Assembly: GCA_029975915.1 (NCBI GenBank)
Contig: JARKOC010000068.1
Span: 1-49,101 of the forward strand
Source of the DNA: Bryobacteraceae bacterium
GTDB lineage: Bacteria; Acidobacteriota; Terriglobia; Bryobacterales; Bryobacteraceae
Reading direction: 5' to 3'
Length of the DNA stretch: 49,101 nucleotides
Part shown: positions 16,033 to 26,119 of the stretch, one piece after another
Layout: the number at the start of each line of letters is the position of its first letter
Position numbering within the stretch: the first letter of the stretch is position 1
The notes under the pieces: generated by a model
Database searches by the model: none
Seen by the model: only the letters and a program-made list of their open reading frames with translations
What the model was told of the DNA's origin: nothing
Translations under genes and position numbers: made by a program

Positions 16033-17982
16033 TCAAGCTCCGGTCTTCAGGAATGCGACAAACTCACCTGCGTCCCTGGTGAGTCCGGCGAAGGTCGCAA
16101 GCGTCTTGCCCTCTGCGTCAAGAATCGCGTAGAAGGGTATCGCGACCGTCTTGAACTCTGACTCTTGCCGTTTCTGGTTCGCCTCGCTCGCTGCATCCGT
16201 CCCGTCGGTGTAAAGTTCCACTGCCACCAGCGACTGCATCGCCTCGCCGATTTCGGGACGCGTGAACATGTTGGCTTTCATCCAGTGGCAGTTCGTGCAG
16301 GCGTATCCGGTGAAAGCGACAAGCACCCGTTTGTTGTCCGACTTCGCCTTGGCGAGCGCGCCATCGAAGTCGTTTTTCAACCAGGCGGTGCGCGCCGGCG
16401 CCCCAGCGGCTCCGAACGAAGTCTCCGCTGGCAATGGAATGAACGCTTCAATCCCGCCCAAGCGAGCGCCAAACATGCCTGGGATGAACGAGATCGACAA
16501 TGACAGCAAGGCCGCGGCCACCAGCAGACGCCCAGCGCCCAGATTCTGGTCCCGCTTGACTCCCTCCATCGGGAGAAGCCCAAGCAAGTACAAGCCGGGC
16601 AATGCGAACAGAACAGTCCAGATAGCCAGGAATCTTTCACGGCTCAGCAGGTCCCACTGCATCACGGCGTCAACGTTCGACAGATACTTGAACATCGCTG
16701 CCAGGATCAGGAACCCCATCACGATCTTCACCCGCGCCATCCAGCCGCCACTTCTCGGCAGACGTTCGAGATAACCGGGGAACAGGGCCAAGAAGAAAAA
16801 CGGCAGAGCCAATCCGGTGGAAAACGCCGCCATGCCAAGCACCGGCTGGAGGATGTCTCCCTGAACCGAGGCGACAAGCAGCGTGCCGACAAATGGCCCG
16901 ACGCAGGCAAACGAGGTCAGTGAGAAGGTTAATCCCATCAACAGCACGCCCAGATAACCGCCACGGTTGGATGCCTGGTTCAACTTTGTCAGCAGTCCGG
17001 AAGGCAGTGTGATCTCAAACGCGCCCAGCAGAGAGAGCGCGAAGGCGAAGAAAACAAGGCAGATGAACCCGTTCACCCAAGGGTTTGAGGCCATCTGCGT
17101 GACGCCGAACGGTCCCAGGGCCGCTGTCACGCCGAAGCCCATCCCGGTAAACAGCACAATGATACCCAGGCAGAATATCAGGGCCTGTGTGACTGCTTGC
17201 CGCCGCGTTCCGGCACCCTGATTGAGGAAAAAACTGAGCGTAATCGGGATCATCGGGAAGACGCACGGCGTGAAGACGGCCGCCAGCCCGAAACCGAATG
17301 CGATAAGAAGAAAAGAACCGATGGGTTGTGTCGCGCCGCTGCCTCGCTGGGCAGGTGGGGGCGCCTCCGCAGCTGCCGGGGCCGATTCCGGCTTGAACTC
17401 CGAATAACCTTCCGGAATCGAGGGCGCCGCAGTCCGGACGCCGGGATTCACGTCAAGCGTTGCCGTTGCGGTGACCCGTTTCGGCGGCAGGCACTCAGTA
17501 TCGGTACAGAGTTGGTAGCGCATCTTCGCGGTCAGCTCGACGGGGGCGGCCGGGGCGCCGGACGCCAGGTCCACTTTGAAGTAAAACCGGACAGACTTTT
17601 CGTAAGTTTCGGTGTCGAGATTGAAGTTCGGGTCGAACTTGCGCGCTGGGGCAGGATAGTAGAGGGCTGAGCGGGCGATGGCTGGGCTGGCTTCCAGTTC
17701 GATTGTTGTAGGTATCGGTCCGCCGGTTGGTCCCGGCTTGGGCGTCGTGGGCGAGTACATGTGCCACGGCTCATCAAGATCCAGTCTGAGTTCGACAAGG
17801 ATGCTCGCGCCGGGAGCTGCCGCCGAATGCTGCGGAGTCAGAGTCCAGTGCGCGGGATGCGGCCGTTGGGCGAACAGGGATGAGGCAAACAGGAATAAGA
17901 GGACGAACGGGCTAACGGACAGCCGGACTGGCCGTGCCGCTTTCCAGCCGCCACTGAAGAAGTTCAGATGCGATTCGGTCAT
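16033..17982 (-). CDS. dsbD: Protein-disulfide reductase, DsbD type
   Basis: DsbD carries reducing power from cytosolic thioredoxin across the inner membrane to periplasmic thiol proteins. The 649 residues have a signal peptide (hydrophobic part about residues 22-38), an N-terminal periplasmic immunoglobulin-like domain with [13 protein letters not shown], eight membrane helices of the CcdA/DsbD type, each half with conserved cysteine and proline ([11 protein letters not shown] and FACVGPFVG), and a C-terminal thioredoxin fold whose active site is CTNC in [11 protein letters not shown] near residue 560. The best start, ATG 17982, lies 71 bases inside plsX because no start codon follows the plsX stop before the signal sequence. 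Confidence 0.9.
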   Translation of the reverse strand: MTESHLNFFSGGWKAARPVRLSVSPFVLLFLFASSLFAQRPHPAHWTLTPQHSAAAPGASILVELRLDLDEPWHMYSPTTPKPGPTGGPIPTTIELEASPAIARSALYYPAPARKFDPNFNLDTETYEKSVRFYFKVDLASGAPAAPVELTAKMRYQLCTDTECLPPKRVTATATLDVNPGVRTAAPSIPEGYSEFKPESAPAAAEAPPPAQRGSGATQPIGSFLLIAFGFGLAAVFTPCVFPMIPITLSFFLNQGAGTRRQAVTQALIFCLGIIVLFTGMGFGVTAALGPFGVTQMASNPWVNGFICLVFFAFALSLLGAFEITLPSGLLTKLNQASNRGGYLGVLLMGLTFSLTSFACVGPFVGTLLVASVQGDILQPVLGMAAFSTGLALPFFFLALFPGYLERLPRSGGWMARVKIVMGFLILAAMFKYLSNVDAVMQWDLLSRERFLAIWTVLFALPGLYLLGLLPMEGVKRDQNLGAGRLLVAAALLSLSISFIPGMFGARLGGIEAFIPLPAETSFGAAGAPARTAWLKNDFDGALAKAKSDNKRVLVAFTGYACTNCHWMKANMFTRPEIGEAMQSLVAVELYTDGTDAASEANQKRQESEFKTVAIPFYAILDAEGKTLATFAGLTRDAGEFVAFLKTGA

Positions 17983-18946
17983 TGACGTGCTCGGAGGCAA
18001 ACTCGGTGGCCACGCGGATGGCATTACGTATCGCGTTGTCGTTCGAACGGCCATGACTAATAATACAGATGCCCTTCACCCCAAGCAGTGGCGCACCACC
18101 GTATTCCGAATAGTCCACCCTTTTCTTGAAGTCCTTGTATGCGGCCCGGCTCAGCACGTACCCGATCTTGCGGGTGATTGTGGCGGCAAGCGACTCCTGG
18201 AGCATGTGCTTGATCACTTCCACCATGCCCTCGCTGACCTTCAATGCCACGTTGCCGATGAAACCATCGCAGACGATCACATCGGCCTTACCGGTGTAAA
18301 GATCGCGGCCCTCGACGTTGCCGATGAAGTTCAACGGCAACTCCTTCATCAACTGGCTGGCTGTTCGGGTGAGTTCGTTCCCCTTATGTTCTTCCTCACC
18401 GATGGAAAGAATGCCCACCTTGGGATCTTCGGTGTGGAAGATCAGGCGCGAGTAGATGTCCCCCATGACAGCGAACTGTGCCAGCATCCGGGGTGAGCAG
18501 TCCACGTTCGCCCCGACGTCCACCATGATGGTGGGTTTGCCCTTGAGCGTGGGGAAGGCTGAGGCCAAGGCCGGGCGGTCCACGCCAGCCACCATGCCCA
18601 TGACGGTCTTGGCGGTGGCCATGGCGGCGCCCGTGTTGCCTGCGGAGACGAGCCCATGGGCTTCGCCGTCCCGCACGAGGCGGGCAGCGACGCGGATGCT
18701 GGAATCGCGTTTTGTTCTCAGCGCTTTGGCCGGGTTGTCGTCCATCGTGACGACCTCGCTGGCGTGAGCGATGCGGATGGCGAGTTGGCTGGCGTCGCTG
18801 TACTTGGAAAGTTCAGCCCGGAGCAAGTCCTCGCGCCCCACCAGAATGATGCTGACATCCTGGCTACGGGCGGCCCGAACTGCTCCAAGGACTTCCGGCG
18901 CGGGTGCGTGGTCGCCACCCATCGCGTCGACAGCGACAGTGATCAT
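17912..18946 (-). CDS. plsX: Phosphate acyltransferase PlsX
   Basis: PlsX makes acyl-phosphate from acyl-ACP, the first step of phospholipid synthesis in the PlsX/PlsY route. The 344 residues show the family features: [14 protein letters not shown] at the start, [40 protein letters not shown] and [16 protein letters not shown]. Length is standard. It follows rpmF after 20 bases, the common bacterial order. The last 71 bases overlap the start of the dsbD-type gene in another frame, so the two are probably cotranscribed. Confidence 0.97.
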   Translation of the reverse strand: MITVAVDAMGGDHAPAPEVLGAVRAARSQDVSIILVGREDLLRAELSKYSDASQLAIRIAHASEVVTMDDNPAKALRTKRDSSIRVAARLVRDGEAHGLVSAGNTGAAMATAKTVMGMVAGVDRPALASAFPTLKGKPTIMVDVGANVDCSPRMLAQFAVMGDIYSRLIFHTEDPKVGILSIGEEEHKGNELTRTASQLMKELPLNFIGNVEGRDLYTGKADVIVCDGFIGNVALKVSEGMVEVIKHMLQESLAATITRKIGYVLSRAAYKDFKKRVDYSEYGGAPLLGVKGICIISHGRSNDNAIRNAIRVATEFASEHVNDRIASELLQWRLESGTASPAVR

Positions 18947-18966
18947 AGGCGCCTTGCCTAACCGCC

Positions 18967-19149
18967 CTACTGTTCAGCGACTTCGATGACTTCGCGCGTC
19001 TTGTACCACCCGCAGGCGGGGCAGGCGCGGTGGGGCATCTTCATCTCATGGCATTTCGGGCATTCCGAAAGACCAGAAACTTTCAGGTGATCGTGGGCGC
19101 GGCGGGTCGACGTGCGGCGCTTGGAGTGGCGTCGTTTGGGGTTCGGCAT
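18967..19149 (-). CDS. rpmF: 50S ribosomal protein L32
   Basis: The 60-residue protein starts [20 protein letters not shown], the L32 N-terminus, and carries four cysteines at 30, 33, 43 and 46 (CPKC and CPAC), so this is the zinc-binding form. AGGAAG lies about eight bases upstream of the ATG. plsX follows after 20 bases. In most bacteria the YceD/DUF177 gene lies immediately upstream of rpmF; here that gene is far upstream at 26539-27054. Confidence 0.97.
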   Translation of the reverse strand: MPNPKRRHSKRRTSTRRAHDHLKVSGLSECPKCHEMKMPHRACPACGWYKTREVIEVAEQ

Positions 19150-19340
19150 TATCTACTTCCTGGGATTGTTTGGATGAGTGCGTTCGTGAAAGTCCTCTCT
19201 ATTGTAGCCAACCGGGGGCGGCGCTGTCATCCGGGCCATCTGAAATCAGACGGATACCGGGATTCCGGGGCCCACCTACAGGATTCCGGGGATACCCCCA
19301 CCGGCCTCAGCCCCCTAGACTGGGCAAAGGAGGTGAACGA

Positions 19341-20579
19341 ATGGGCGATTTCTATCAGACTGGACTTGTACCCACGCTTCACGGGCTGAACCGTGAGGGA
19401 TTGCCCCGGCTGGAAGCCGAATTGGAGCGCACCTCCGATGGTCCGGGCATCGGCCTGGTGCTGCCCGCACTCTACAGCGAGTTTGAGACGCCCGCCATGA
19501 AACTGATCATGGAGGAACTCAGGCAAGTCAAGTATTTGAAAAGAATCGTGTTGGCGCTGGCCCGAGCCGGAGAGCGGGAGTACAGGCGTGTTGTTCGCCT
19601 GTTCGCTGACTTCCCGACAGAAGTGACCATCCTTTGGATCAATAGCGACCCGGTTCAAGAGTACTTCACATTTCTGGAGGATGCCGGGCTGAGCTCCGGC
19701 GTCGAGGGCAAAGGGCGATCCTGCTGGCTCTCATATGGATACCTTCTGGCCAAGGGCGATTGCGACATCATCGCGTTGCAGGACTGCGACATCCGCACCT
19801 ACCACCGCAGGATGCTGGCGAGACTGGTCTATCCGATTGCGGATGAACGGCTGCGATTTGAGTTCGCCAAGGGCTACTACCCTCGGTATACACACAAGCT
19901 GAACGGCCGCGTGACCAGACTGTTCCTGACTCCGCTGGTGCGTTCACTTCAGGACTGCGGGGTTCATGCCCATTTCCTGCGGTTCCTGGACAGTTTCCGG
20001 TACGGACTGGCCGGGGAGTTTGCCATGCGCGCCGATCTGGCCAGGACGATGCGCGTGCCGTCGGATTGGGGCCTGGAGGTGAGCACACTGCACGAGGTTT
20101 GGCAGCGGGTCCCGGCGATGCGGACATGCCAGGTGGACCTGACTGAGTGTTACGACCACAAGCACCAGGATCTATCGCCTGACGATTCCGACCGGGGGCT
20201 TCATAAGATGACGAAGGACGTCGCCAAGGCGATGTTCCGCGCGCTGGGCAAGGAAGGCGTGTTGTTGAGCGCCGACCTGCTGTCCAACACGCTTCCGCTG
20301 CGTTACCAGCAGATGGCAGAATCCATGGTCACCCGATACAGGGCCGACGCCGTCATTAACGGGCTGGAATACAACCGGCACGTCGAGGAGTCATCAATCG
20401 AAGTCTTTGCCGCCTCCCTGGCGGAGGCAGCGCAGGAGTTTCTCGCCAATCCGCTTGGGGAGGCGCCACTCGCGAGCTGGGACCGGGTGGCCGACGCGGC
20501 GCCAGACGCATTTGAACGGCTGGTAAGCGCCGCAGAACTCGAGGGCAGTGGGATGACCGAATCGGCCAGGACAGCCTAG
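19341..20579 (+). CDS. gpgS: Glucosyl-3-phosphoglycerate synthase (GT81)
   Basis: GpgS joins glucose from NDP-glucose to 3-phosphoglycerate, giving glucosyl-3-phosphoglycerate, the first step to the compatible solute glucosylglycerate. The 412 residues resemble the GpgS family: GLVLPALYSEFETPAM, GDCDIIALQDCDIRTY with the metal-binding DxD (DCD), EFAKGYYPRYTHKLNGRVTRLFLTPLV, FRYGLAGEFAMRADLA, and a DHKHQDLSPDDS-like end. The start is fixed by AAAGGAGGTGA before ATG 19341; an open frame continues upstream. Conservation extends to the end (VINGLEYNRHVEESSIEVF). A matching phosphatase lies just beyond, convergent. Mannosyl specificity cannot be excluded. Confidence 0.85.
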   Translation: MGDFYQTGLVPTLHGLNREGLPRLEAELERTSDGPGIGLVLPALYSEFETPAMKLIMEELRQVKYLKRIVLALARAGEREYRRVVRLFADFPTEVTILWINSDPVQEYFTFLEDAGLSSGVEGKGRSCWLSYGYLLAKGDCDIIALQDCDIRTYHRRMLARLVYPIADERLRFEFAKGYYPRYTHKLNGRVTRLFLTPLVRSLQDCGVHAHFLRFLDSFRYGLAGEFAMRADLARTMRVPSDWGLEVSTLHEVWQRVPAMRTCQVDLTECYDHKHQDLSPDDSDRGLHKMTKDVAKAMFRALGKEGVLLSADLLSNTLPLRYQQMAESMVTRYRADAVINGLEYNRHVEESSIEVFAASLAEAAQEFLANPLGEAPLASWDRVADAAPDAFERLVSAAELEGSGMTESARTA

Positions 20580-20586
20580 CACGCGT

Positions 20587-21414
20587 TCAGGCAGCCGGAC
20601 CGATGTCCAAATCGAGGTCGCTGAGCAGGGCCATCAGGCTTTGGGACCATGCGGCAGGTCCAGCTTCGCTCGTGGCGCGGGCGCGCGGCAACCGGCTCTG
20701 GAGTTCGCCGGAATGGTTGGACTTCAGGATAATGGCGTGGTCTACAGTGCGCAGCATCTCCTCGTCGTTCAGGCCGTCGCCTAGTCCAATGGTGACCAAG
20801 GGAGAATGGAAGTTGGAGTAGATGTCGATCATGCGCCGGACCGCCTCGCCCTTGCCCGCATGACGCTGGGCATGGAAGAACCGTCCGCCGCGGGTCAGTT
20901 TCAAACCATGAGCGAGGAAAGCGCGCAGCAGATCGGATTCACGGTGAGGAGTCAGAAGAAGAAAGGGTTCGCTGTATTCACGCATCGATGCGAGCGCGGC
21001 CTGCTCAAGCGACATTTCACAGTGCACGGCGATCTCCTCGTCGTTCATGTCAGAGAAGCCCCGGACATCGCACCTGCTGTCCGCGGCCGCCCTGTGCAAG
21101 GCCTGAACCACCTGAGCGCGGGGCCAGCCCAGCACGATGCGGACTCCGCCCTCCGGCATGGGCTCGGCGTCCGGAGGCCAGCGGGGAACCGAACCTTCAG
21201 GCAGATGGATCGCGCCGCCGTTTTCGACGATGGCAGGGCATCTGATGCCGGTGACCGACTGCCAGTAAGAGACTTCGGCGCTCGTCTTGCTGGTGGTGAA
21301 AATCACCGGGGCGTGATACCGTTCGAGCAGCCGCAATGCGGGCACGGCCGGCTGCCATTCGTAGGTCGAATAGTCGAGAAGGCATCCGTCCAGGTCTGTG
21401 AAAACGATGACCAC
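20587..21414 (-). CDS. HAD-IIB phosphatase, mannosyl/glucosyl-3-phosphoglycerate phosphatase type
   Basis: The 275 residues belong to the HAD superfamily, subfamily IIB: motif I FTDLDGCLLD, motif II FTTSKTSAEV, the motif III lysine in AGKGEAVRRM, and motif IV GLGDGLNDEEML. VENGGAI after motif II is characteristic of the mannosyl-3-phosphoglycerate phosphatase group. Placed tail to tail with gpgS, seven bases apart, it most likely removes phosphate from glucosyl-3-phosphoglycerate to release glucosylglycerate. Specificity between gluco and manno forms is not readable from sequence. It diverges from the sensor kinase at 21444, with 29 bases between. Confidence 0.8.
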   Translation of the reverse strand: MVIVFTDLDGCLLDYSTYEWQPAVPALRLLERYHAPVIFTTSKTSAEVSYWQSVTGIRCPAIVENGGAIHLPEGSVPRWPPDAEPMPEGGVRIVLGWPRAQVVQALHRAAADSRCDVRGFSDMNDEEIAVHCEMSLEQAALASMREYSEPFLLLTPHRESDLLRAFLAHGLKLTRGGRFFHAQRHAGKGEAVRRMIDIYSNFHSPLVTIGLGDGLNDEEMLRTVDHAIILKSNHSGELQSRLPRARATSEAGPAAWSQSLMALLSDLDLDIGPAA

Positions 21415-21443
21415 GGCTATAAGATACCAGGGATGAAGAGATC

Positions 21444-22781
21444 ATGACCCCACGAATCGGCTTCTCGCTCATTGCCGGTTTCGGTGCTCTTGTCGTGCTC
21501 ATCGCCGTGCTTGGGATCAGCCAGGCGCGGCGGGCGGCGTCGATCCAGGCGGAACTGATCGCATCCCAGGAGGCTTACACTTCGACCGAGGCTCTGCTTT
21601 CGCAGACGCGTGTCGACCTATACCGGGTTGGCATGAATGTCCGGGATTACTTGCTGGACAGGTCGGGCGACGCAGCCAAGGTCAAGTCCGAACTTGTGGA
21701 GACGCGCCAGCAGGTCAGGGCGAACCTCGAAATGCTCGAATCGCGGATGCCGTTGGATCAGCAAGGGCCGCTGAAGCGATTGCGCGAGGAGGCTGAAGAT
21801 TACTTCGAGTGGATGTCGCCGGCGCTTAGCTGGACCCCGGAGGAAAAGGCCGCCTACAGCGGCACCTATGTCCGTGGAGTGCTACTGAAGAGGCGTGAGG
21901 CGATCAGCAATCTGGCCGGGCAGATTCAGCGAATCAACACGGCTAATCTGCTGAGGGCGCGGGAGCGGCTTGAACGCGGCCAGCAGGATTACCTGGGATG
22001 GCTGAAGCGCATGACCTGGACGGTGGCGATCCTGAGCGTTCTCGTCGCCGCGCTCAGCATCAGTTGGATTCTGCGCCTGGAGCGGCAAGCCGAATCGGAG
22101 ACAATGCGCGCGGAACGGGCCGAGCGCGAGTTGCGCAGGCTCTCGCAGCAGTTGGTCCGGGCACAGGAGGAGGAACGCAGGTCGCTTTCGCGCGAGTTGC
22201 ATGACCAGGTGGGCCAGCAGCTCACCGCATTGCGCGTGGAGATCGCCAACCTGGGAAGGATTCAACCCGAGCAGCGTGGCGTTTTCGAAGCGCACTTGAA
22301 GGAGGCCAAGCACCTGGCCGCCCAGACAATGCGAACCGTGCGCGATCTGGCGATGGGGTTGCGGCCCTCGATGCTGGATGATCTTGGGCTCGGTCCCGCC
22401 ATCGAGTGGCAGGCGCGCGAGTTCTCGCGCCGCAGCGGCGTGCCTGCGACTGTGGAATTGAAGGGCAGGATCAATGGCGAACTGAGTGAGGCCGAAAGGA
22501 CGGCATTATTCAGGATTGTCCAGGAGGCGCTCACCAATATCACCAAACACGCCAAGGCCTCCAGCGTCCGTATTACGCTTTCATCGAGCGAAGAAGGGCT
22601 TCAACTGACCGTCTCAGATGATGGCCGTGGTCTGGGTGAGGCTGCGCAGCAAGGCCGCGGACTTGGTTTGCTGGGAATGGAAGAGCGGGCGAAGGAGTTG
22701 GGCGGCACGTTTACGATGACTTCATCGGCGGGATCGGGCGCCAGGATCGATGTCTGGCTGCCAAGGAAGGTGACTGCATGA
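21444..22781 (+). CDS. NarL-family sensor histidine kinase (HisKA_3)
   Basis: The 445 residues have two membrane helices (about 9-26 and 192-210) flanking a periplasmic four-helix bundle of about 165 residues, then a short coiled coil, a HisKA_3 dimerisation domain with the phospho-accepting His253 in SRELHDQVGQQ, and a HATPase_c domain with IVQEALTNITKHAKA (N box), VSDDGRGLGEA and GLGLLGMEERAKELGG. Such kinases pair with LuxR-type response regulators, and the next gene is one, overlapping by four bases. The four-helix sensor suggests a stress or ligand signal; the ligand is unknown. Confidence 0.93.
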   Translation: MTPRIGFSLIAGFGALVVLIAVLGISQARRAASIQAELIASQEAYTSTEALLSQTRVDLYRVGMNVRDYLLDRSGDAAKVKSELVETRQQVRANLEMLESRMPLDQQGPLKRLREEAEDYFEWMSPALSWTPEEKAAYSGTYVRGVLLKRREAISNLAGQIQRINTANLLRARERLERGQQDYLGWLKRMTWTVAILSVLVAALSISWILRLERQAESETMRAERAERELRRLSQQLVRAQEEERRSLSRELHDQVGQQLTALRVEIANLGRIQPEQRGVFEAHLKEAKHLAAQTMRTVRDLAMGLRPSMLDDLGLGPAIEWQAREFSRRSGVPATVELKGRINGELSEAERTALFRIVQEALTNITKHAKASSVRITLSSSEEGLQLTVSDDGRGLGEAAQQGRGLGLLGMEERAKELGGTFTMTSSAGSGARIDVWLPRKVTA

Positions 22782-23428
22782 GCGCGATTCGCGTGTTGCT
22801 GGCCGACGACCATGGTGTCGTCCGCAAGGGGCTCCGGTTTCTCATTGAGAACGAAGCGGGATTCGAAGTCGTCGGCGAGGCCGGCGACGGCCGCGAGGCG
22901 GTCCGCCTGGCGAAAGAACTGACGCCCGACGTAGTCGTCATGGACATCGCCATGCCGCAATTGAACGGGATCGACGCCACGTCGCAGGTGCTCAAGGCCA
23001 GCCCGTCTTCAAATGTTCTGATCCTGAGCATGCACAATGACGAAAGCTACATCCTGCGCGCCCTCGAGGCGGGAGCGAAGGGATACATCCTCAAGGAAAC
23101 CGCCGAGGATTACCTGCTCGGCGCAATTCGTGGCGTAGCCAGGGGAAAACCTTTCTTCAGCCCTGCGATCGCCCAAACTCTGCTCGAGGACTACATGCGC
23201 AGCCTCCAGCAGAAGGGCCAGCAAGACAGTTACAGCCTGCTCACCGATCGAGAAAAGGAAGTGCTGCAACTGCTGGCCGAGGGCCGGTCAAACAAAGATG
23301 TCGCACAATTGCTCGATCTCAGCGTATACACGGTGGAAACGCACCGCACGCGCATCATGCAGAAGTTGAACCTCCACAACACGGCCGAACTGGTTCTCTA
23401 CGCCGTGCGCAAGAAGCTCATTTTCTAG
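22778..23428 (+). CDS. NarL/FixJ-family response regulator
   Basis: A 216-residue regulator with an N-terminal receiver domain (LLADDHGVVRKGL at the start, phosphoacceptor Asp56 in VVVMDIAMPQLNG, KGYILKETAED at the end) and a C-terminal LuxR-type helix-turn-helix (LTDREKEVLQLLAEGRSNKDVAQLLDLSVYTVETHRTRIMQKLN contains the family core). It is the partner of the kinase upstream, whose stop it overlaps. Its 3' end overlaps the convergent membrane-protein gene by 11 bases. Target genes are unknown. Confidence 0.95.
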   Translation: MSAIRVLLADDHGVVRKGLRFLIENEAGFEVVGEAGDGREAVRLAKELTPDVVVMDIAMPQLNGIDATSQVLKASPSSNVLILSMHNDESYILRALEAGAKGYILKETAEDYLLGAIRGVARGKPFFSPAIAQTLLEDYMRSLQQKGQQDSYSLLTDREKEVLQLLAEGRSNKDVAQLLDLSVYTVETHRTRIMQKLNLHNTAELVLYAVRKKLIF

Positions 23429-23846
23429 GTCTATAGAGGGCTGCGCCGGCGATGGAGGCGCCAAGGATTTCTATGAGTCCGGCGAGCGTTGTGTCGACCG
23501 CTAGTTTTACAGGAAGAATGTCCATCGCCGCGCCTGTCATTGTTCCCGAAAAGTAACCCACAACCCAGACTGCGAATCCGGCGATACAGGCTGTGCTCCA
23601 CCCTGGCCCATATCGGTCTATGAGATGGGCGTAGAGGGCGACTGTGGAAAGCCCTGTTAACAGCCCCCACAGCTGCAAAGCGACGATCTCCCGCATGGAC
23701 GACAGCAGCGGACGGTTCAAGGCGAGCATCGCCTGTTCCCAGTCCTCGCGCAGCAGAATCCCGCTGACAATAAACTCCGAAAAGTTGACGATCAACCCGG
23801 CGAGCAATCCGCCGAGCAAAACCCGCCGCCAGTGGATTTTTGGCAT
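23418..23846 (-). CDS. Four-helix membrane protein of unknown function
   Basis: A 142-residue protein with about four hydrophobic helices (around residues 8-30, 52-72, 84-104 and 114-137), separated by short charged turns such as LREDWEQAM and HLIDRYGPGW. Such small proteins occur in Acidobacteriota without a known role. It converges on the response regulator, overlapping its end by 11 bases. No catalytic motif is seen. No clear family name is offered. Confidence 0.75.
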   Translation of the reverse strand: MPKIHWRRVLLGGLLAGLIVNFSEFIVSGILLREDWEQAMLALNRPLLSSMREIVALQLWGLLTGLSTVALYAHLIDRYGPGWSTACIAGFAVWVVGYFSGTMTGAAMDILPVKLAVDTTLAGLIEILGASIAGAALYRPRK

Positions 23847-24038
23847 GGCGAGCCGCCTTTGTATTGGATTGGCCTAATGCTACGACGGCCACATCTCGAA
23901 GGCAAGGGCTTTTCGCGCTAAATCCTCTCACATGCCGGCAGGAAGGGCGGTCGGCGCTGCTGCTGGAGTTTCGGCGAATGAGCCGGGAGGTTGTTCCGGG
24001 CGGAGTCAAGGCATGTAAAATTACGCAGGGGTTCCCAG

Positions 24039-25949
24039 ATGCGATTCTGTTACTTGTTGATGATCTGTGGCGCCGGGCTGATGGGGCAGGGCCGCCCTGA
24101 ACAGCCCGTGATCGGCGTCAGGCACGTGAAGGTCTTGAGTATCGGCGGGCTCTTATTCAAGGATCTGAACAAGAACGGCCAGTTGGACCCCTACGAGGAC
24201 TGGCGCCTTCCGCTGAAGGACCGCGTCAACGACCTGGTTGCCCGCATGTCCTTGGAAGAGAAGGCGGGTCTGATGGTCGGGCCATCGCTGGCTCCGGGGC
24301 CTGACGGGGAGATCAGCGAGCAGCCTACCTATGGAACAAACCCGTTCAATCCGGGGCCCGTCCAACTGGTTTCGCCCGCCACCGGGGATGCGCTGCGCCG
24401 GCTCCACCTGGTTCAATTCATCATCCGCGCTAACCTGCCTCCCCGGAAGATGGCCATTTGGTTAAATGCAGTGCAGGAGGAGGCCGAGCGGACGCGTCTC
24501 GGCATTCCTCCGGTTTTCGTCACCAACCCCCGGAATCATCTGGGCGCGCAAGCGAACTTCGGCATCATGGAGGCCGCCGGCGCATTCTCGCAATGGCCCG
24601 GGACGCTGGGCTTGGCTGCCACCCGCGACGTAAAACTCGTCGAGGAGTTCGCTTCCATCGCCGCGCGGGAATACGTCGCCGTGGGCCTTCGTGGCGCCTA
24701 CCACCCGACGGCTGACGTGGCCACCGAGCCGCGATGGAACCGGTTCGGGGAGACGCTGGGGGAAGACGCGAATCTCACGGCGGAGATGATCGCTGCGCTG
24801 GTCCGGGGCTTTCAGGGCAAGACGCTGGGGCCGGGCAGCGTGGCGGTCGTTGTGAAACACTTCCCTGGCGCGGGACCAGCGAGCCAGGGCTTTGATGCCC
24901 ACTTCCCCCACGGCAAGAACCAGGTGTACCCAGGCGGCAACCTTGAGTACCACCTGTTGCCCTGGAAGGCGGCCATCGCTCAGGGTGCGGCGATGATCAT
25001 GCCGTACTATGCGGTTCCCCAGGGTTTAACGAAAGAACCCTTGGGCATGTCGTACAACAAGGAAATCGTCACCGGCCTGTTGCGCAACAGGCTCGGTTTC
25101 GATGGGGTAATCAACTCCGACACCGGCATCTCGACTGGCATGCCCTGGGGCGTCGAGAACCTCAGCGTGAAGGAACGCTATCTGAAAGCGATCGAAGCGG
25201 GCGTGGACCGGATGGGCGGCGACGCGACGCCGGAGTTGATCGTGCAGTTGGTCAAGGAAGGCAAACTGGCGGAGGCGCGGGTGGACGAGTCGGCGCGGCG
25301 GATTCTGAGGATTCACATGGCGCTTGGCCTTTTTGAGAATCCGTATGTGCTGCCTGATGAGGCCGAGCGCACGGTGCGTAACAAGGACTTCGAGCAGAAA
25401 GCCGCACTGGCGCAAAGGAAATCGATTGTTTTGCTGAAGAACCAGGACCAGGTCTTGCCGCTGCGGCCCGGCGTAAAGATGTATGTCCAGGGTATCGACG
25501 CCGGAGTGGCCGCCCGCTACGGCTATGTCTCGACGGCCGGCCCGGAAAGGGCCGATGTTTGCGTTGTACGGGCAAGCGCGCGGGCGGCAGGTTTCATGGC
25601 GGGACGAAGCGCGGCGCCGATTGACCTCACCTTGCCGGCTGCGCAGACAGCGCCTTTGCTGGCGCTTGCCAAGAAGTGCCCGCTCGTGACAGTGCTGCAT
25701 CTCGACCGGCCATTGGTGATCCCGGAACTGGCCCAGGCATCCGACGGTTTGCTGGCGACATTCGGTGTGAGCGATGAGGCGCTGTTCGATGTGCTCACCG
25801 GGAAGTTCGCTCCCACCGGACGGTTGCCGTTCGAGATGCCGTCATCGATGGAGGCGGTCAGGAGCCAACTCGAGGATGTGCCACACGATTCAAAGAATCC
25901 GCTGTTCCCCTTCGGCCACGGGCTGACCTACCAGGGGAACGGCAACTAG
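24039..25949 (+). CDS. Secreted GH3 beta-glucosidase-like glycoside hydrolase
   Basis: A 636-residue protein with an N-terminal signal peptide (CYLLMICGAGLMG), then a calcium-loop-like insert KDLNKNGQLDPYEDW at residues 41-55, then the GH3 N-terminal barrel (RVNDLVARMSLEEKAGLMVG, GLAATRDVKLVEEFASIAAREYVAVGL, RWNRFGETLGED, VAVVVKHFPGAGP) and the C-terminal alpha/beta domain ending in LFPFGHGLTY. The nucleophile is Asp361 in GVINSDTGIS. GH3 enzymes cleave beta-linked glucose or related sugars from non-reducing ends. The start is placed at the ATG before the signal peptide; an earlier one at 23991 would spoil it. It may help use plant polysaccharide. Confidence 0.93.
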   Translation: MRFCYLLMICGAGLMGQGRPEQPVIGVRHVKVLSIGGLLFKDLNKNGQLDPYEDWRLPLKDRVNDLVARMSLEEKAGLMVGPSLAPGPDGEISEQPTYGTNPFNPGPVQLVSPATGDALRRLHLVQFIIRANLPPRKMAIWLNAVQEEAERTRLGIPPVFVTNPRNHLGAQANFGIMEAAGAFSQWPGTLGLAATRDVKLVEEFASIAAREYVAVGLRGAYHPTADVATEPRWNRFGETLGEDANLTAEMIAALVRGFQGKTLGPGSVAVVVKHFPGAGPASQGFDAHFPHGKNQVYPGGNLEYHLLPWKAAIAQGAAMIMPYYAVPQGLTKEPLGMSYNKEIVTGLLRNRLGFDGVINSDTGISTGMPWGVENLSVKERYLKAIEAGVDRMGGDATPELIVQLVKEGKLAEARVDESARRILRIHMALGLFENPYVLPDEAERTVRNKDFEQKAALAQRKSIVLLKNQDQVLPLRPGVKMYVQGIDAGVAARYGYVSTAGPERADVCVVRASARAAGFMAGRSAAPIDLTLPAAQTAPLLALAKKCPLVTVLHLDRPLVIPELAQASDGLLATFGVSDEALFDVLTGKFAPTGRLPFEMPSSMEAVRSQLEDVPHDSKNPLFPFGHGLTYQGNGN

Positions 25950-26119
25950 ACACGCCTGTTGGGTGCGGGACCGCCATTCATACTGCCAGGAAAAGGGCGA
26001 TGGTGAATCGCCTGGACACCATCAACCCGGCACGCCGGCGAAGCGGCCAGGGAGTTTGGGACCTTGGCGATGAGTCCCGGCGGCGAGGATGTCTCGCGTT
26101 TCTGCACAGAGCAGTCACA

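Noticed and set aside
15976..16161. Small plus-strand frame after fliJ, MKKLIL...
   Set aside because: Most of it is antisense to the end of dsbD and no family fits.
19170..19340. Upstream extension of gpgS
   Set aside because: AAAGGAGGTGA directly before 19341 marks the true start, and the extra residues are Pro/Arg-rich.
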